Part shown: piece by piece, positions 9,301 to 16,964 of the stretch | Layout: each line of letters opens with the position of its first letter | Position numbering within the stretch: position 1 is the stretch's first letter | NCBI GenBank assembly: GCA_964522665.1 | Contig: CAZFVY010000045.1 | Coordinates: 1 to 51,855, forward strand | DNA length: 51,855 nucleotides | Origin: CAZFVY01 sp964522665 | GTDB taxonomy: Bacteria > Verrucomicrobiota > Verrucomicrobiia > Limisphaerales > CAZFVY01 | Reading direction: 5' to 3' | Made by a program: the position numbers and the translations under genes | Notes under the pieces: model-generated | The model's input: only the letters and a program-made list of their open reading frames with translations | Databases searched by the model: none | Told to the model about the DNA's origin: nothing

Positions 9301-10415
9301 TTCGGGTCGAGGAATATGGTCTGCGGCAGGTCTTTCCGCGCGTTCCAGATCATCCGATCCTCGCGGGCGTGAAGGCCGCCGAGTGGCATGATTGGCGCGG
9401 TGAAGCCACCATTCTCCCGCCGCGCTTGTCGTATTCCACCCGGCCGCGCTACGGCCCAACGGTCGAGTGGGCCGGCATCCCCGTCGCGCGCGTCTGGCGC
9501 TGCGGCAATCGCGGGAACGTGGCGTCGGTCCTGATCGAAAAGCCCGCGCGCGGCGATTTCCTCCCGCTCGTGGACGGCGGTTTCAGCCTTCAATTCAGCC
9601 CGCTGTTGGAATTCCACGAAGGCCGCGGCCTCGTGATCTTCTGTCAGCTCGACGTGACGGCGCGCACCGAATCCGATCCCGCGGCCGAGCGCGTGATGCG
9701 GAATCTCCTGCCTTACGTCGCCGCGTGGAAACCGTCGGCCCCGCGTCGCGCGATTTACTCGGGCGGCCCGGCGTTCAAGAATTACCTGCGATCCGTCGGC
9801 GTCTTCGCGGACGCGTATCAAGGCGGTCCGCTCGCGACGGATCAAGTCCTGCTCGCCGGCCCGCCCGAAGGCCAGCCGCCCACTGCCCCGAGCGGAGCGC
9901 TCGGCGAGGCGCTCGCGGCCGGTGGCCATGCGCTGGCCCTCGGTCTCAGCCAAACCGAAGCCGCCGCGCTCTTCCCCGGGCGGGTCACGATGAAACGAGC
10001 CGAACACATCTCGACATTTTTTGAACCCTTCGGCTCCGGCTCGCCTCTTGCCGGCGTCGCTCCCGCCGACGTTCATAATCGTGATCCGCGTGAAATGTCG
10101 TTAGTCACGGCCGGAGCGCGAATCGCCGGCGACGGCGTTTTGGCCTGGTCGGACGACGCGCGTCTGGTCTTCTGCCAAATGGCGCCCTGGCAATTCGACG
10201 GCGCCGATCAATGGAACCTCAAGCGCACCCGCCGCCGCGCCGCGGTCTTGGTCGCCCGCCTCCTGGCGAACCAAGGCGTCGCCGGAACGACGCCCCTCCT
10301 CGAACGTTTCCATCACCCGATCGCCGCCGCCATCCCGGAACAACGCTGGCTCACCGGCCTCTACTTGGACCAACCCGAAGAATGGGACGACCCGTATCGT
10401 TTCTTTCGCTGGTAG
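6375..10415 (+). CDS. Exported GH2-type glycoside hydrolase with C-terminal amidotransferase-like domain
   Basis: About 1346 residues. A hydrophobic export segment (RRFAALLLAAFVL) lies roughly 50 residues after the chosen ATG. A TTG at 6474 would give a shorter, more typical signal peptide and an ATG at 6303 a longer one, so the start is uncertain. The order is a GH2 sugar-binding jelly roll (LNGLWQWRPG, KVPGSWPG, WYQREFTVPGAWAGRRI, VFVDG), an Ig-like spacer, then a TIM barrel. The barrel shows FYLNGAPIHL, INYVYTHNYG, HPSVVMYPMSHNATGYDED and the nucleophile-type motif FTCEYGAP. The C-terminal third (from about DARIALFDPKGE) resembles a class I glutamine-amidotransferase fold, as in some beta-galactosidases. 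The usual acid/base Asn-Glu pair appears as Asn-Ala. It probably cleaves a plant or algal glycan outside the cytoplasm. The substrate is unknown. Confidence 0.85.
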   Translation: MTLPFISRPPRRRPLSHRDATHPVVVARDGVARLPLRIAPVRPLRAPSRRFAALLLAAFVLRSFNARGADNSNSVELPPGVVAVWDLAKAYHETTATRERVCLNGLWQWRPGAAELPTPPREGWGYFKVPGSWPGVTDYMQKDSQKVFLHPSWKETNLAGLGAAWYQREFTVPGAWAGRRITLNVEYLNSFAAVFVDGRKAGELRFPGGDLDLTSVCPPGQTHSLGLFVVALPLKGVLLSYTDSASAREVKGSVARRGLCGDVFLTSAPLGPSISDARIAPSVRKRELAIDATLDAGAPNARYTLRALVRQGGRIVRQFSSPEFRAEDHADGHVSFTTKWMPDKLWDLHTPQNVCELELSLLDAAGRVLDASWTRRFGFREFWIYGRDFYLNGAPIHLSAVPLDNAEVGAAWATYAAARESLERLKGFGINYVYTHNYGCEPGSHLSFTEILRAADDVGMLVGLSQPHFSHYDWQAPDADRNNGYARHAAYYVRVGQDHPSVVMYPMSHNATGYDEDMNPDLIDGIHDQRDTWARKNLALALRAEAIVKRLDPSRIVYHHASGNLGVMHDSNFYPNFAPAQELSDWFEHWATVGVKPVFTCEYGAPFTWDWTMYRGWYRGQREFGSAKVPWEFCVAEWNAQFFGDTAYRISEPEKADLRWEAKQFRAGALWHRWDYPFDVGSSRFDERYPIFALYVNDNWRGFRGWGVSGVSPWEYEHFWKLRPGVNRDRRELAVDWNNLQRPGFSPDYLDQRFERMDMAYEKSDWIATPAAEALLRNNRPLLAFLAGAPAHFTSKDHNYLAGQTVEKQVIVINDSREPATGRVEWTLALPRAVTGTRRVTVAPGRQARIPLRFELPANINPGAYEIQLRAHFGQGEVQEDRFTIDVAPPPGGAPLDARIALFDPKGETAAALDHIGVRYEKVDAGADLATFDILVVGKAALAPDGEAPDISRVRDGLKVVVFEQTSATLEKRFGFRVEEYGLRQVFPRVPDHPILAGVKAAEWHDWRGEATILPPRLSYSTRPRYGPTVEWAGIPVARVWRCGNRGNVASVLIEKPARGDFLPLVDGGFSLQFSPLLEFHEGRGLVIFCQLDVTARTESDPAAERVMRNLLPYVAAWKPSAPRRAIYSGGPAFKNYLRSVGVFADAYQGGPLATDQVLLAGPPEGQPPTAPSGALGEALAAGGHALALGLSQTEAAALFPGRVTMKRAEHISTFFEPFGSGSPLAGVAPADVHNRDPREMSLVTAGARIAGDGVLAWSDDARLVFCQMAPWQFDGADQWNLKRTRRRAAVLVARLLANQGVAGTTPLLERFHHPIAAAIPEQRWLTGLYLDQPEEWDDPYRFFRW

Positions 10416-10469
10416 TAGAATGGCAGTTTAGGCTCGCCAAAACCGACCCGCTGCGGGAAACCAATACGG

Positions 10470-11276
10470 ATGAAACCGTTCCCCATTCGATGCGCGGCTT
10501 TTTTCGCGGCGCTGGTTCTGTTCGGCTGCCTCGTCCCGCGCGCGGACGCGGGCGAGAAGCCTGTGCTTCTCTACAGCCGATACTTCAACGCCCCGGGTGA
10601 GAATCGTTACCCGCCGGACGGCGCCTACAGTGAACTGGTGCGCCGGTTAGGCGATACGTTCGAAGTGCGGTCCGACAGCCAGCCTTTGACCCTTCGCAGC
10701 CTGGCGGGCGTCAAAGTCGTGCTCATCGCGAACCCGAACGACAAGGCGGTCGGGACCAACCTGCCTCCGCCCCACGTTTCGGCCGCAGACGTTCGCGCGC
10801 TCAGCCGCTTCGTTTCACGCGGCGGCGGCTTGATCGTCATGGGAAACCAAGAGGGCCACAATCTCGAAGTCGAGGACATGAATCACCTCTTGGTGAAATT
10901 CGGGCTGCAGTTCACCAACGCCTACACCGACGCGAAGAAGCTCGTCTTACCGGCGGATGCGCCCATCATCGGCGGGCTGCGCTGGGCCTATTACACCGGG
11001 AACCAAGTCATGCTCACCCCGGCTCGCTCGGCCAAACCACTCGCCGTCGCCGTCAATGACCTGGGGCAGAAGCCGGAAAAAGGCCCGCGCGATCAAGCGG
11101 GAATCCTGCTGGCTGTTTCGGAATATGGCCGCGGGCGAGTCGTCGCCGTGACCGATTCCGGCTGGGTCGCGAACTGGGCGCTCGACGAACGCGGCGTCGG
11201 CGGCGTCGCGATCAAAGGCCAGGACAATTGGGAGATTTGCCGCCGTCTGACCGTCTGGGCCGCGCATCTGAAATAA
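10470..11276 (+). CDS. Secreted DUF4350/amidotransferase-fold protein
   Basis: 268 residues with a clear signal peptide (residues 1-27, ending RADAG). The mature part follows a Rossmann-like pattern: PVLLYSRYFNAPGENRY, VKVVLIANPNDKAVG, LSRFVSRGGGLIVMGNQEGHN, then GRGRVVAVTDSGWVANWA. This is how DUF4350 and ThuA-like domains look. No catalytic Cys-His-Glu triad is evident, so a binding or scaffold role is possible. It follows the glycosidase by 54 bases on the same strand. That enzyme also ends in an amidotransferase-like domain, so the two probably form one polysaccharide-related operon. Function is not known. Confidence 0.75.
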   Translation: MKPFPIRCAAFFAALVLFGCLVPRADAGEKPVLLYSRYFNAPGENRYPPDGAYSELVRRLGDTFEVRSDSQPLTLRSLAGVKVVLIANPNDKAVGTNLPPPHVSAADVRALSRFVSRGGGLIVMGNQEGHNLEVEDMNHLLVKFGLQFTNAYTDAKKLVLPADAPIIGGLRWAYYTGNQVMLTPARSAKPLAVAVNDLGQKPEKGPRDQAGILLAVSEYGRGRVVAVTDSGWVANWALDERGVGGVAIKGQDNWEICRRLTVWAAHLK

Positions 11277-11318
11277 TTCAGACGCCCCGCCTCAGACCGG
11301 AACGTCGCCGCGGCCGCG

Positions 11319-11981
11319 CTACTCGGCCGCGTGCTTGGCTTTGCGCAATTTCTCGAGCTTGGGCTGAATTACGTACGCGCAATACGGCACGTTCGGATGC
11401 TTGTGAAAGTAATCCTGGTGGTAATCTTCCGCCGGGTAAAAGGGCTTAAGCGCAACGATCTCGGTGACGATCGGGCTTTTGAAGCGTTTGGCCGCCGCCA
11501 GTTTTGACTTTTCCGCCGCCTGCTTTTGCGCCTCGTCGTGGTAGAAAATCACCGAGCGGTATTGCGTCCCCTCGTCGGCGCCTTGCCGGTTCATCGAAGT
11601 GGGATCATGCACGTCCCAAAAAATCTCGAGCAGTTGATCGTACGAAATCTTGGCTGGCTCGAACTCGATCTGCACGACCTCGGCGTGGCCGGTGGCCCCG
11701 GTGCAAACCTGCTGATAGGTCGGATTGGCCACCGCGCCGCCGCAGTAGCCGCTCGTAACCGCTTTGACGCCGGTGAACGTTTTGAACGCCGCGTCGAGGC
11801 ACCAGAAACAGCCGCCGCCAAACGTCGCCAACTGCGTCTTGACCGCCGCCTCATCCGCCGCCGAACCGGTAGTTGAACTCATAACGACTAAGAGTAGTGA
11901 AAGCCCGGCGATAAACGAGCCGAACCCCCGTCTGACTGGAATACGCGCGCCCCGCCGGACCCGCGGGTCAGTCTGCCTCAT
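11319..11981 (-). CDS. msrA: Peptide-methionine (S)-S-oxide reductase, exported
   Basis: 220 residues. It has an N-terminal signal or anchor (SFIAGLSLLLVVMSSTTGSA) ahead of a full MsrA domain. The catalytic GGGCFWC motif is at about residues 55-61, followed by GYCGG, GHAEVVQIEF and the substrate-site segment FWDVHDPTSMNRQGADEGTQ. A C-terminal Cys in VPYCAYVIQPKLEKLRK matches the resolving cysteine position of single-resolving-Cys MsrA enzymes. It repairs S-methionine sulfoxide in extracytoplasmic proteins. Its ATG overlaps the tlpA stop as ATGA. This fits a pathway in which the thioredoxin-like TlpA supplies electrons. It is complete and of normal length once the signal is removed. Confidence 0.95.
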   Translation of the reverse strand: MRQTDPRVRRGARIPVRRGFGSFIAGLSLLLVVMSSTTGSAADEAAVKTQLATFGGGCFWCLDAAFKTFTGVKAVTSGYCGGAVANPTYQQVCTGATGHAEVVQIEFEPAKISYDQLLEIFWDVHDPTSMNRQGADEGTQYRSVIFYHDEAQKQAAEKSKLAAAKRFKSPIVTEIVALKPFYPAEDYHQDYFHKHPNVPYCAYVIQPKLEKLRKAKHAAE

Positions 11982-12508
11982 GACGCGGTTTTCAGGAGAG
12001 CCATGATCTCCTTTTCGAAGTCCGCCTTCTCGGTCAGGCCGACATGTTTCGCCACGATCTTCCCTCTGCGGTCGATGATAAACGTCGTGGGGATGCCTTC
12101 GATGCCGCCATAATCGCCGGTGATTTTATCGGCGCCCAAAACGACCGGATAATTCATCTTGTTTTTCTGCACGAACGGTTTGACCACGGCGACGCCCCCC
12201 TCGTCCACGGAGGCGCCGATGATCGTCAACCCCTGCGTTCCCAGCCGTTGTTGAAGATCAATGAAATCTGGAATCTCCTTCCGGCACGGCCCGCACCACG
12301 TCGCCCAAAAATCGAGCACGACCACCCGGCCATGAAAGTCAGACAATTTGACCTTCCTCCCAAAAACGTCGGTCAATTCCCACGGCGGCGCGGGTTTATT
12401 CACCATCGCCTCCTCAGCCGTCGCCATCGGGACTGGCGTCGGCGCCAGGCAAAGAACCGCGGCGCCAATTAGGCCCAAGACCAAACCTTTAAAAATCTTC
12501 TTTTTCAT
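11978..12508 (-). CDS. TlpA-family thiol-disulfide oxidoreductase
   Basis: 176 residues. A signal peptide (MKKKIFKGLVLGLIGAAVLC) precedes a thioredoxin fold with WATWCGPCRKEIPDF as the active site and the cis-proline region GIEGIPTTFIID. I prefer the ATG at 12508 to an in-frame GTG at 12529 because it starts directly at a basic n-region. A GAG-containing Shine-Dalgarno-like sequence lies close upstream. It is the first gene of a two-gene operon with msrA, so a role as periplasmic reductant of MsrA is the natural inference. The sequence is complete. Confidence 0.92.
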   Translation of the reverse strand: MKKKIFKGLVLGLIGAAVLCLAPTPVPMATAEEAMVNKPAPPWELTDVFGRKVKLSDFHGRVVVLDFWATWCGPCRKEIPDFIDLQQRLGTQGLTIIGASVDEGGVAVVKPFVQKNKMNYPVVLGADKITGDYGGIEGIPTTFIIDRRGKIVAKHVGLTEKADFEKEIMALLKTAS

Positions 12509-12676
12509 AAGCTCAAGCGTTTCAACCACTCATCCTACCGCAGCCAATCGGTTTCTCAAGCCGATTTCTACGCTTTTGCACGCGCCGCCAACCCTGATCT
12601 CTCTGGCGCTGAATCGTCACCTTCTTGTAACCCGACCGTTGTTGCCAGCGCCAGCCCGCCGAGTAACCTGTGCTTG

Positions 12677-13204
12677 ATGGAGACTCTGAGGACATGGCGC
12701 CAGCCGCAAGCCACCTGCGGCAGCCAGCCACTTGGGTTGAAAACCCTAGGCTCGGATTTGGAGTGTCTCGCCCTTGAAGCGACGCGGGCGGTCGATTGGA
12801 CCCAACCCGGCGTCGATGGCCGCGTGGGCCGACAACGCACCCGCCGCACGGAAATCATGCTTTTTCTCCTCACCCACGCCTACGCGCAGGAGATTTACGG
12901 TTCCCGCGAAATCATCGATTCCATCTATTCAGAGAGGATCGGCGCCGGCGTCATCGAGGACGCGGGCGTGGACATCCGTTCACTGATGCATTTCCGGCGC
13001 AATAACCGCGACCTTATCGAACAATGCGTCGCCCAAGCGCTCCTCAGCGTCGGGGCAAATCATCCACACGAAACCACGTTCGGAACCGCGCCTGAAAGCG
13101 GCGTTCGATTTGCCGAAGGACGCCTGATCGCCGGTCTGGTATTCGAAGCGAGCCGCCGAGTCGATCGCGCCGTCGAGTGGGATTCCATGGCCGGCGACGG
13201 CTGA
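12677..13204 (+). CDS. Transposase N-terminal-domain-like protein, possible IS remnant
   Basis: 175 residues, start ATG at 12677. Residues around 60-120 (LFLLTHAYAQEIYGSREIID, then SLMHFRRNNRDLIEQCVAQAL) match the DUF772-like N-terminal domain of IS5/IS1182-type transposases. These begin with a Y..G.YSSR.IE block and end with a FRR.NR motif. The catalytic DDE region that should follow is absent. The last 40 residues look unrelated and the frame stops at 13204. I see no terminal inverted repeats or target duplication. It is either a decayed insertion sequence or a domesticated stand-alone domain. It is divergent from tlpA. Confidence 0.55.
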   Translation: METLRTWRQPQATCGSQPLGLKTLGSDLECLALEATRAVDWTQPGVDGRVGRQRTRRTEIMLFLLTHAYAQEIYGSREIIDSIYSERIGAGVIEDAGVDIRSLMHFRRNNRDLIEQCVAQALLSVGANHPHETTFGTAPESGVRFAEGRLIAGLVFEASRRVDRAVEWDSMAGDG

Positions 13205-13347
13205 GCGCCTTCCACGGTCCGAAGCCATCACCGTTGGCAACGCCGCGTTTTCTCTTCCCGCGTACCGTCGGCGCCCTGCCACCTTCCACAGCCGCGGCTT
13301 GACGCCGCTCGCGAGCCTGCGCGTAATGTGGGCCAGGACATTCTACT

Positions 13348-14904
13348 ATGCTTATAGGCGCATCCTTCCTTTCCCGTTCGCGGCGTCGGAACCGCGCGGC
13401 CGCGGCTTGGTTCGTCGCGGCGACGCTGCTGATTTGCGCGGCCGCGACGACCCGGGCCTGGGCGCAATTCAAAGATATCGAATCGCACGTCACTGAGTTC
13501 ACGCTTAAGAATGGGATGAAATTCATCGTCCTCGAGCGGCACGAGGCGCCCGTCGCGGCGTTCCTCACCTATGCGAACGTCGGCTCCGCCCAGGAGGTCA
13601 AAGGGATCACCGGCCTGGCGCATCTATTCGAGCACATGGCGTTCAAGGGCAGCCGCCACATTGGGACGAAGGACGCGCGGGCGGAACAAGCCGCGCTCGT
13701 CAAGGTTGATGCCGCCTTCCTGGCGTTGCGCGACGAGCGCCGGAAAGGCGCCAAAGGCGATCCCGAGAAACTCAAGCGACTCGAAGCGGCGTTCCAGGCG
13801 GCGCAGGACGACGCTGGTAAATTCGTCACGCAAAACGAATTTGGCGACGCCATCGAGCGGGCCGGCGGGCACGGTTTGAACGCTCAAACCGCCGCCGACC
13901 AGACGATTTACTTTTTCAGCCTGCCCAGCAACGAATCGGAGCTTTGGTTCTACCTCGAATCCGAGCGGTTTCTCGACCCCGTTCTGCGCGAGTTTTATCA
14001 GGAAAAGGAAGTCGTGATGGAGGAGCGCCGCCTCAGCGTCGAGAGCCAGCCGCAGGGAAAAATGATCGAGGAGTTTCTCGCCGTCGCCTACAAGGCGCAC
14101 CCCTACGGCGAGCCGACCGTCGGGCACATGAGCGACGTGCAGAATATCACGCGCGCCGACGCCGCGGCTTTCTTCAAGCGTTACTACATCCCAAACAACC
14201 TGATCGCCGTCATTGTGGGCGACGTTGATCCGCGGCGGATGAAAGCGCTCGCGGAGGCCTATTTTGAACGCATCCCGCGCGGGCCGGAACCGGAGCCGCT
14301 GCGAACCGTCGAGCCGCCCCAGGAGGGCGAACGCCGCGTCACGCTCCGCCTCCAATCCGAACGGATGCTCGTCATCGGTTATCACAAACCCGACGTCAAT
14401 GACGCGGACAACGCGGTCTATGACGCCATCGGCAGCCTCTTGAGCGACGGCCGCTCCTCCCGGCTCTCGCGCAGCCTGGTCCGCGACCAGAAACTCGCGG
14501 TCGATGTCGGCGGGTTTCCCGGTTTCCCCGGGCAGAAGTATCCCGGTCTGTTCCTGTTTTACGCGTTCGCGGCGCCCGAGCACACCAACGCCGAGCTGGA
14601 GCGCGCCTGGGAACGCGAGGCCGAGCGCCTGCGCAAGGAGCCGGTCAGCGCCGCCGAGCTGGAGGGCGTCAAACGCCGCGCCCGCGCGAACCTGTTGCGT
14701 TCGCTCGACGACAATTCCGGCATGGCCCAGGCCCTTGCCACTTGGCAGGGCTTGACCGGGGATTGGCACAACCTGTTCAAGCAGGTGGACAAGATCAACG
14801 CCGTCACGCCCGCCGACGTGCAGCGCGTCGCCAAAGTCATGTTCACCCCGAGCAACCGGACCGTCGGCACGATCGAGCCGGCCGAACCCGCCGCCGCCCA
14901 ATGA
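13348..14904 (+). CDS. M16 zinc peptidase, catalytic subunit
   Basis: 518 residues with a signal sequence (WFVAATLLICAAATTRAWA). The inverted zinc-binding motif HLFEH is at residues 92-96 (GLAHLFEHMAFKG). The downstream glutamate region is EKEVVMEERRLSVES (Glu225/226). An insertion rich in charged residues sits between them, and a second M16C domain (about 270-500) follows with the SSRLSRSLVRDQKLA motif. M16 enzymes of this size act on exported peptides as two-domain chambers. Its stop codon overlaps the start of the next gene (ATGA at 14901-14904), so the two products are made in a fixed ratio and probably heterodimerise. Confidence 0.93.
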   Translation: MLIGASFLSRSRRRNRAAAAWFVAATLLICAAATTRAWAQFKDIESHVTEFTLKNGMKFIVLERHEAPVAAFLTYANVGSAQEVKGITGLAHLFEHMAFKGSRHIGTKDARAEQAALVKVDAAFLALRDERRKGAKGDPEKLKRLEAAFQAAQDDAGKFVTQNEFGDAIERAGGHGLNAQTAADQTIYFFSLPSNESELWFYLESERFLDPVLREFYQEKEVVMEERRLSVESQPQGKMIEEFLAVAYKAHPYGEPTVGHMSDVQNITRADAAAFFKRYYIPNNLIAVIVGDVDPRRMKALAEAYFERIPRGPEPEPLRTVEPPQEGERRVTLRLQSERMLVIGYHKPDVNDADNAVYDAIGSLLSDGRSSRLSRSLVRDQKLAVDVGGFPGFPGQKYPGLFLFYAFAAPEHTNAELERAWEREAERLRKEPVSAAELEGVKRRARANLLRSLDDNSGMAQALATWQGLTGDWHNLFKQVDKINAVTPADVQRVAKVMFTPSNRTVGTIEPAEPAAAQ

Positions 14905-16442
14905 AGCCGAACCTCCTGCCCGCCGTGTCCGCCACCGCCACGACCTGTCCCTCGCGGAGACCGGTGGCGCCCGATCCGGTCGTCCCTCGCCGCGCGGCGT
15001 CAATCTTCGCGCTCGCCACGCTGATCTTATCGTCCGCGCTTGCTCCGGCCTTGGCCGGGCCGGCGCCGGTCGAGAACTACAAACAGTTAAAGTATCCCGC
15101 GTTGCCGCGGATCAACGTGCCGGAACCGAAGCGGGTCGAACTCGCCAACGGCTTGGTCGTCTATCTGCTCGAAGATCATGAGTTGCCCCTGATCAGCCTC
15201 TCGGTGCTCGTCCGCGCCGGCTCGCGCTGGGAGCCGATCGAGAAAGCCGGCCTGGCGGCGATTACCGGCGCCGTGATCCGCACCGGCGGCTCGGCGGCTC
15301 ATCCCGGCGATCAACTTGACGACGAACTCGACCGGCTCGCCGCCCAGGTCGAGACCTCGATTGGTGAGGACTCCGGCAGCGCGACCGTTTCCGTGCTCAA
15401 GGAAGACATCGACAAGGGCCTCTCGATCTTGTCGGATTTGCTGCAGCGCCCGGCGTTTCCCGAGGACAAGATTGAATTGGCGAAGATCGCCCAACGCGAC
15501 GCCATCGCCCGCCGCAACGACGATCCGGGAACGATTGCCGATCGCGAATTCAAACGCGTCCTGCTTGGTCCGAACAGCGCCTACGGCCACCAGCCGGAAA
15601 TTCAAACCATCGACGCCATCCGCCGCGATGATTTGGTCGCCTTCCATCAACGGTATTTTCAGCCCGAGAATCTGATCGTCGGCGCCTGGGGCGATTTCAA
15701 CGCGGAAGAGATGCGCGCCCGCCTCGAGAAGGCGTTCGGTCCCTGGCCCCGCGGCGCTCATCCAAAACCGGCTGCCCCCGCGGTCGAGCCTTCCGCCGCG
15801 TCCCGCGCCGGACTCTATTTCATCCCCAAAGACGACGTGAACCAATCGGTCGTCGAGATGGGCCGCCTCGCCGGCCAACGGAGCGACCCGGATTACTATG
15901 CGCTGAGCCTCATGAACCGCGTCCTCGGCGGCGGCTTTTCTTCGCGGCTTTTCAGCCAGGTCCGCTCGGTCCAGGGCCTGGCCTATTCAGTCGAGTCCCA
16001 CTTGAGCGCCGGCTGGGACCGCGCCGGGGAGCTGATCGCCAGCGGCGGCACGAAATCCGCGACCACCATCAAAATCGTCCAGGCGATGAAACAGCAGATC
16101 GCCAAGCTCGCCGAGACCGGCGTTACCGCCGACGAATTGGCCAGCGCGAAAGACGCCGTTCTGAAAGGCTTCGCTTTCGAATTCGACTCGACCGGCAAGA
16201 TCGTCCAGCGCCTGATGACCTACGATTACTACGGCTACCCGCGGGATTATCTGCAACGCTACCAGGAAAACATTGAAAAAGTGACCCCCGCCGACGTCCT
16301 CCACGCCGCCCGGCGCTACCTGAGGACCGACCAGTTCGTCATCCTCGTCCTCGGCCACGAAAAGGATTTCGAGCAACCGCTCTCAACCCTCGGCGCCGCG
16401 ACGAAACTCGACCTCACGATTCCGAAGGGGGCGAAACCGTAA
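14901..16442 (+). CDS. M16 peptidase-like subunit without zinc site
   Basis: 513 residues, exported (ASIFALATLILSSALAPALAG). It has M16 N- and C-terminal domains (NGLVVYLLEDHELPLISLSV, FSSRLFSQVRSVQGLAYSVES). The position of HxxEH reads GLAAITGAVIRTGG, so the metal ligands are missing. Such pairs are known, as in the mitochondrial processing peptidase alpha/beta subunits and bacterial PqqL-like neighbours. Here the inactive chain is expected to complete the peptidase made from the preceding gene. The last 30 bases, including the stop, are followed by a diverged tandem copy. Confidence 0.92.
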   Translation: MKPNLLPAVSATATTCPSRRPVAPDPVVPRRAASIFALATLILSSALAPALAGPAPVENYKQLKYPALPRINVPEPKRVELANGLVVYLLEDHELPLISLSVLVRAGSRWEPIEKAGLAAITGAVIRTGGSAAHPGDQLDDELDRLAAQVETSIGEDSGSATVSVLKEDIDKGLSILSDLLQRPAFPEDKIELAKIAQRDAIARRNDDPGTIADREFKRVLLGPNSAYGHQPEIQTIDAIRRDDLVAFHQRYFQPENLIVGAWGDFNAEEMRARLEKAFGPWPRGAHPKPAAPAVEPSAASRAGLYFIPKDDVNQSVVEMGRLAGQRSDPDYYALSLMNRVLGGGFSSRLFSQVRSVQGLAYSVESHLSAGWDRAGELIASGGTKSATTIKIVQAMKQQIAKLAETGVTADELASAKDAVLKGFAFEFDSTGKIVQRLMTYDYYGYPRDYLQRYQENIEKVTPADVLHAARRYLRTDQFVILVLGHEKDFEQPLSTLGAATKLDLTIPKGAKP

Positions 16443-16475
16443 GGTCACGCTTCCGAAGGCGGGGAAGCCGTAAGG
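16414..16475 (+). repeat. Tandem 31-bp duplication across the M16 stop codon
   Basis: Positions 16414-16444 and 16445-16475 are two copies of the same 31-bp unit (TCACG.TTCCGAAGG ... CCGTAAGG) with 4 differences. The unit contains the C-terminal codons PKGAKP and the TAA, so the second copy sits just outside the gene. Confidence 0.7.
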
Positions 16476-16560
16476 CGATCGTGCGGAAAGTCCGCCTTCG
16501 AAGCGCCAACGGACTGAACGGCCCGACTAGGCTCGGCCGCGTACCAACCGGGCGACGCCC

Positions 16561-16598
16561 CGGCGGTCGAGTCGTTTTTGGACTGCGTCGGCAGAGCG
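16561..16598 (+). repeat. Dispersed repeat, copy B1, broken by assembly gap
   Basis: Starts CGGCGGTCGAGTCGTTTTTG and ends in GACTGCGTCGGCAGAGCG right at the first N. It is nearly identical to the copies at 16700 and 16901. Confidence 0.8.
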
Positions 16599-16698
16599 NN
16601 NNNNNNNNNNNNNNNNNNNNNNNNNNNNNNNNNNNNNNNNNNNNNNNNNNNNNNNNNNNNNNNNNNNNNNNNNNNNNNNNNNNNNNNNNNNNNNNNNN
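16599..16698. other. Assembly gap, 100 N
   Basis: Exactly 100 undetermined bases, the conventional placeholder for a gap of unknown length. It is flanked on both sides by copies of the same repeat, which explains the break. The true distance, or even adjacency, between the M16 genes and the downstream region is not proved by this sequence. Confidence 0.95.
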
Positions 16699-16699
16699 C

Positions 16700-16760
16700 G
16701 CGGCGGTCGGGTCGTATTTGGACTGCGTCGGCAGAGCGCAGCGGCGACGACGCTTTCGCC
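16700..16760 (+). repeat. Dispersed repeat, copy B2
   Basis: Begins GCGGCGGTCGGGTCGTATTT, continues GGACTGCGTCGGCAGAGCGC and ends AGCGGCGACGACGCTTTCGCC. The core is GGACTGCGTCGGCAGAGCG. Confidence 0.8.
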
Positions 16761-16801
16761 AGGCAGGACGCAGGCGCTACTTCGTGTGTTTACTCCTCGC
16801 T

Positions 16802-16860
16802 CAGGCGCCCATATCGGTGTCGTCGCTGCGCTCTGCCACCGCACTCCACATCGCCGCAAG
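16802..16860 (-). repeat. Dispersed repeat, copy B3 (inverted)
   Basis: On the minus strand it reads GATGTGGAGTGCGGTGGCAG then AGCGCAGCGACGACACCGAT. This is the inverted version of the same family and is closest to the copies near 6.1 kb. Confidence 0.75.
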
Positions 16861-16900
16861 ACTCAGCCGCCGCGTCTGTTCACCGTGAGGCCCGCGTCAC

Positions 16901-16964
16901 GCGGCGGTCGAGTCATTTTTGGACTGCGTCGGCAGAGCGGAGCGACGACGACGCTTTTCGGCGG
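16901..16964 (+). repeat. Dispersed repeat, copy B4
   Basis: Begins GCGGCGGTCGAGTCATTTTT, continues GGACTGCGTCGGCAGAGCGG and ends in ACGACGACGCTTTTCGGCGG. The rest of 16476-17271 has no supportable gene. The frames that cross it are repeat-derived. Confidence 0.8.

Noticed and set aside
6504..10076. Long minus-strand open frames (697 and 470 codons) across the glycosidase gene
   Set aside because: They mirror the codon phase of the plus-strand GH2 gene in GC-rich DNA. The products are Arg/Ala/Val-rich with no domain.
11309..11331. CGCGGCCG/CGGCCGCG inverted repeat between convergent genes as a bidirectional terminator
   Set aside because: One arm is inside the msrA coding end and no T-tract is present. 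It may be chance in GC-rich DNA.
13624..15003. 459-codon minus-strand frame across the first M16 gene
   Set aside because: Antisense shadow of a gene with clear HxxEH and family motifs.
16561..16964. Possible CRISPR array from the repeated ~60-bp units
   Set aside because: Units are in mixed orientation, spacing is irregular, and no cas genes are near. They fit a dispersed palindromic repeat better.
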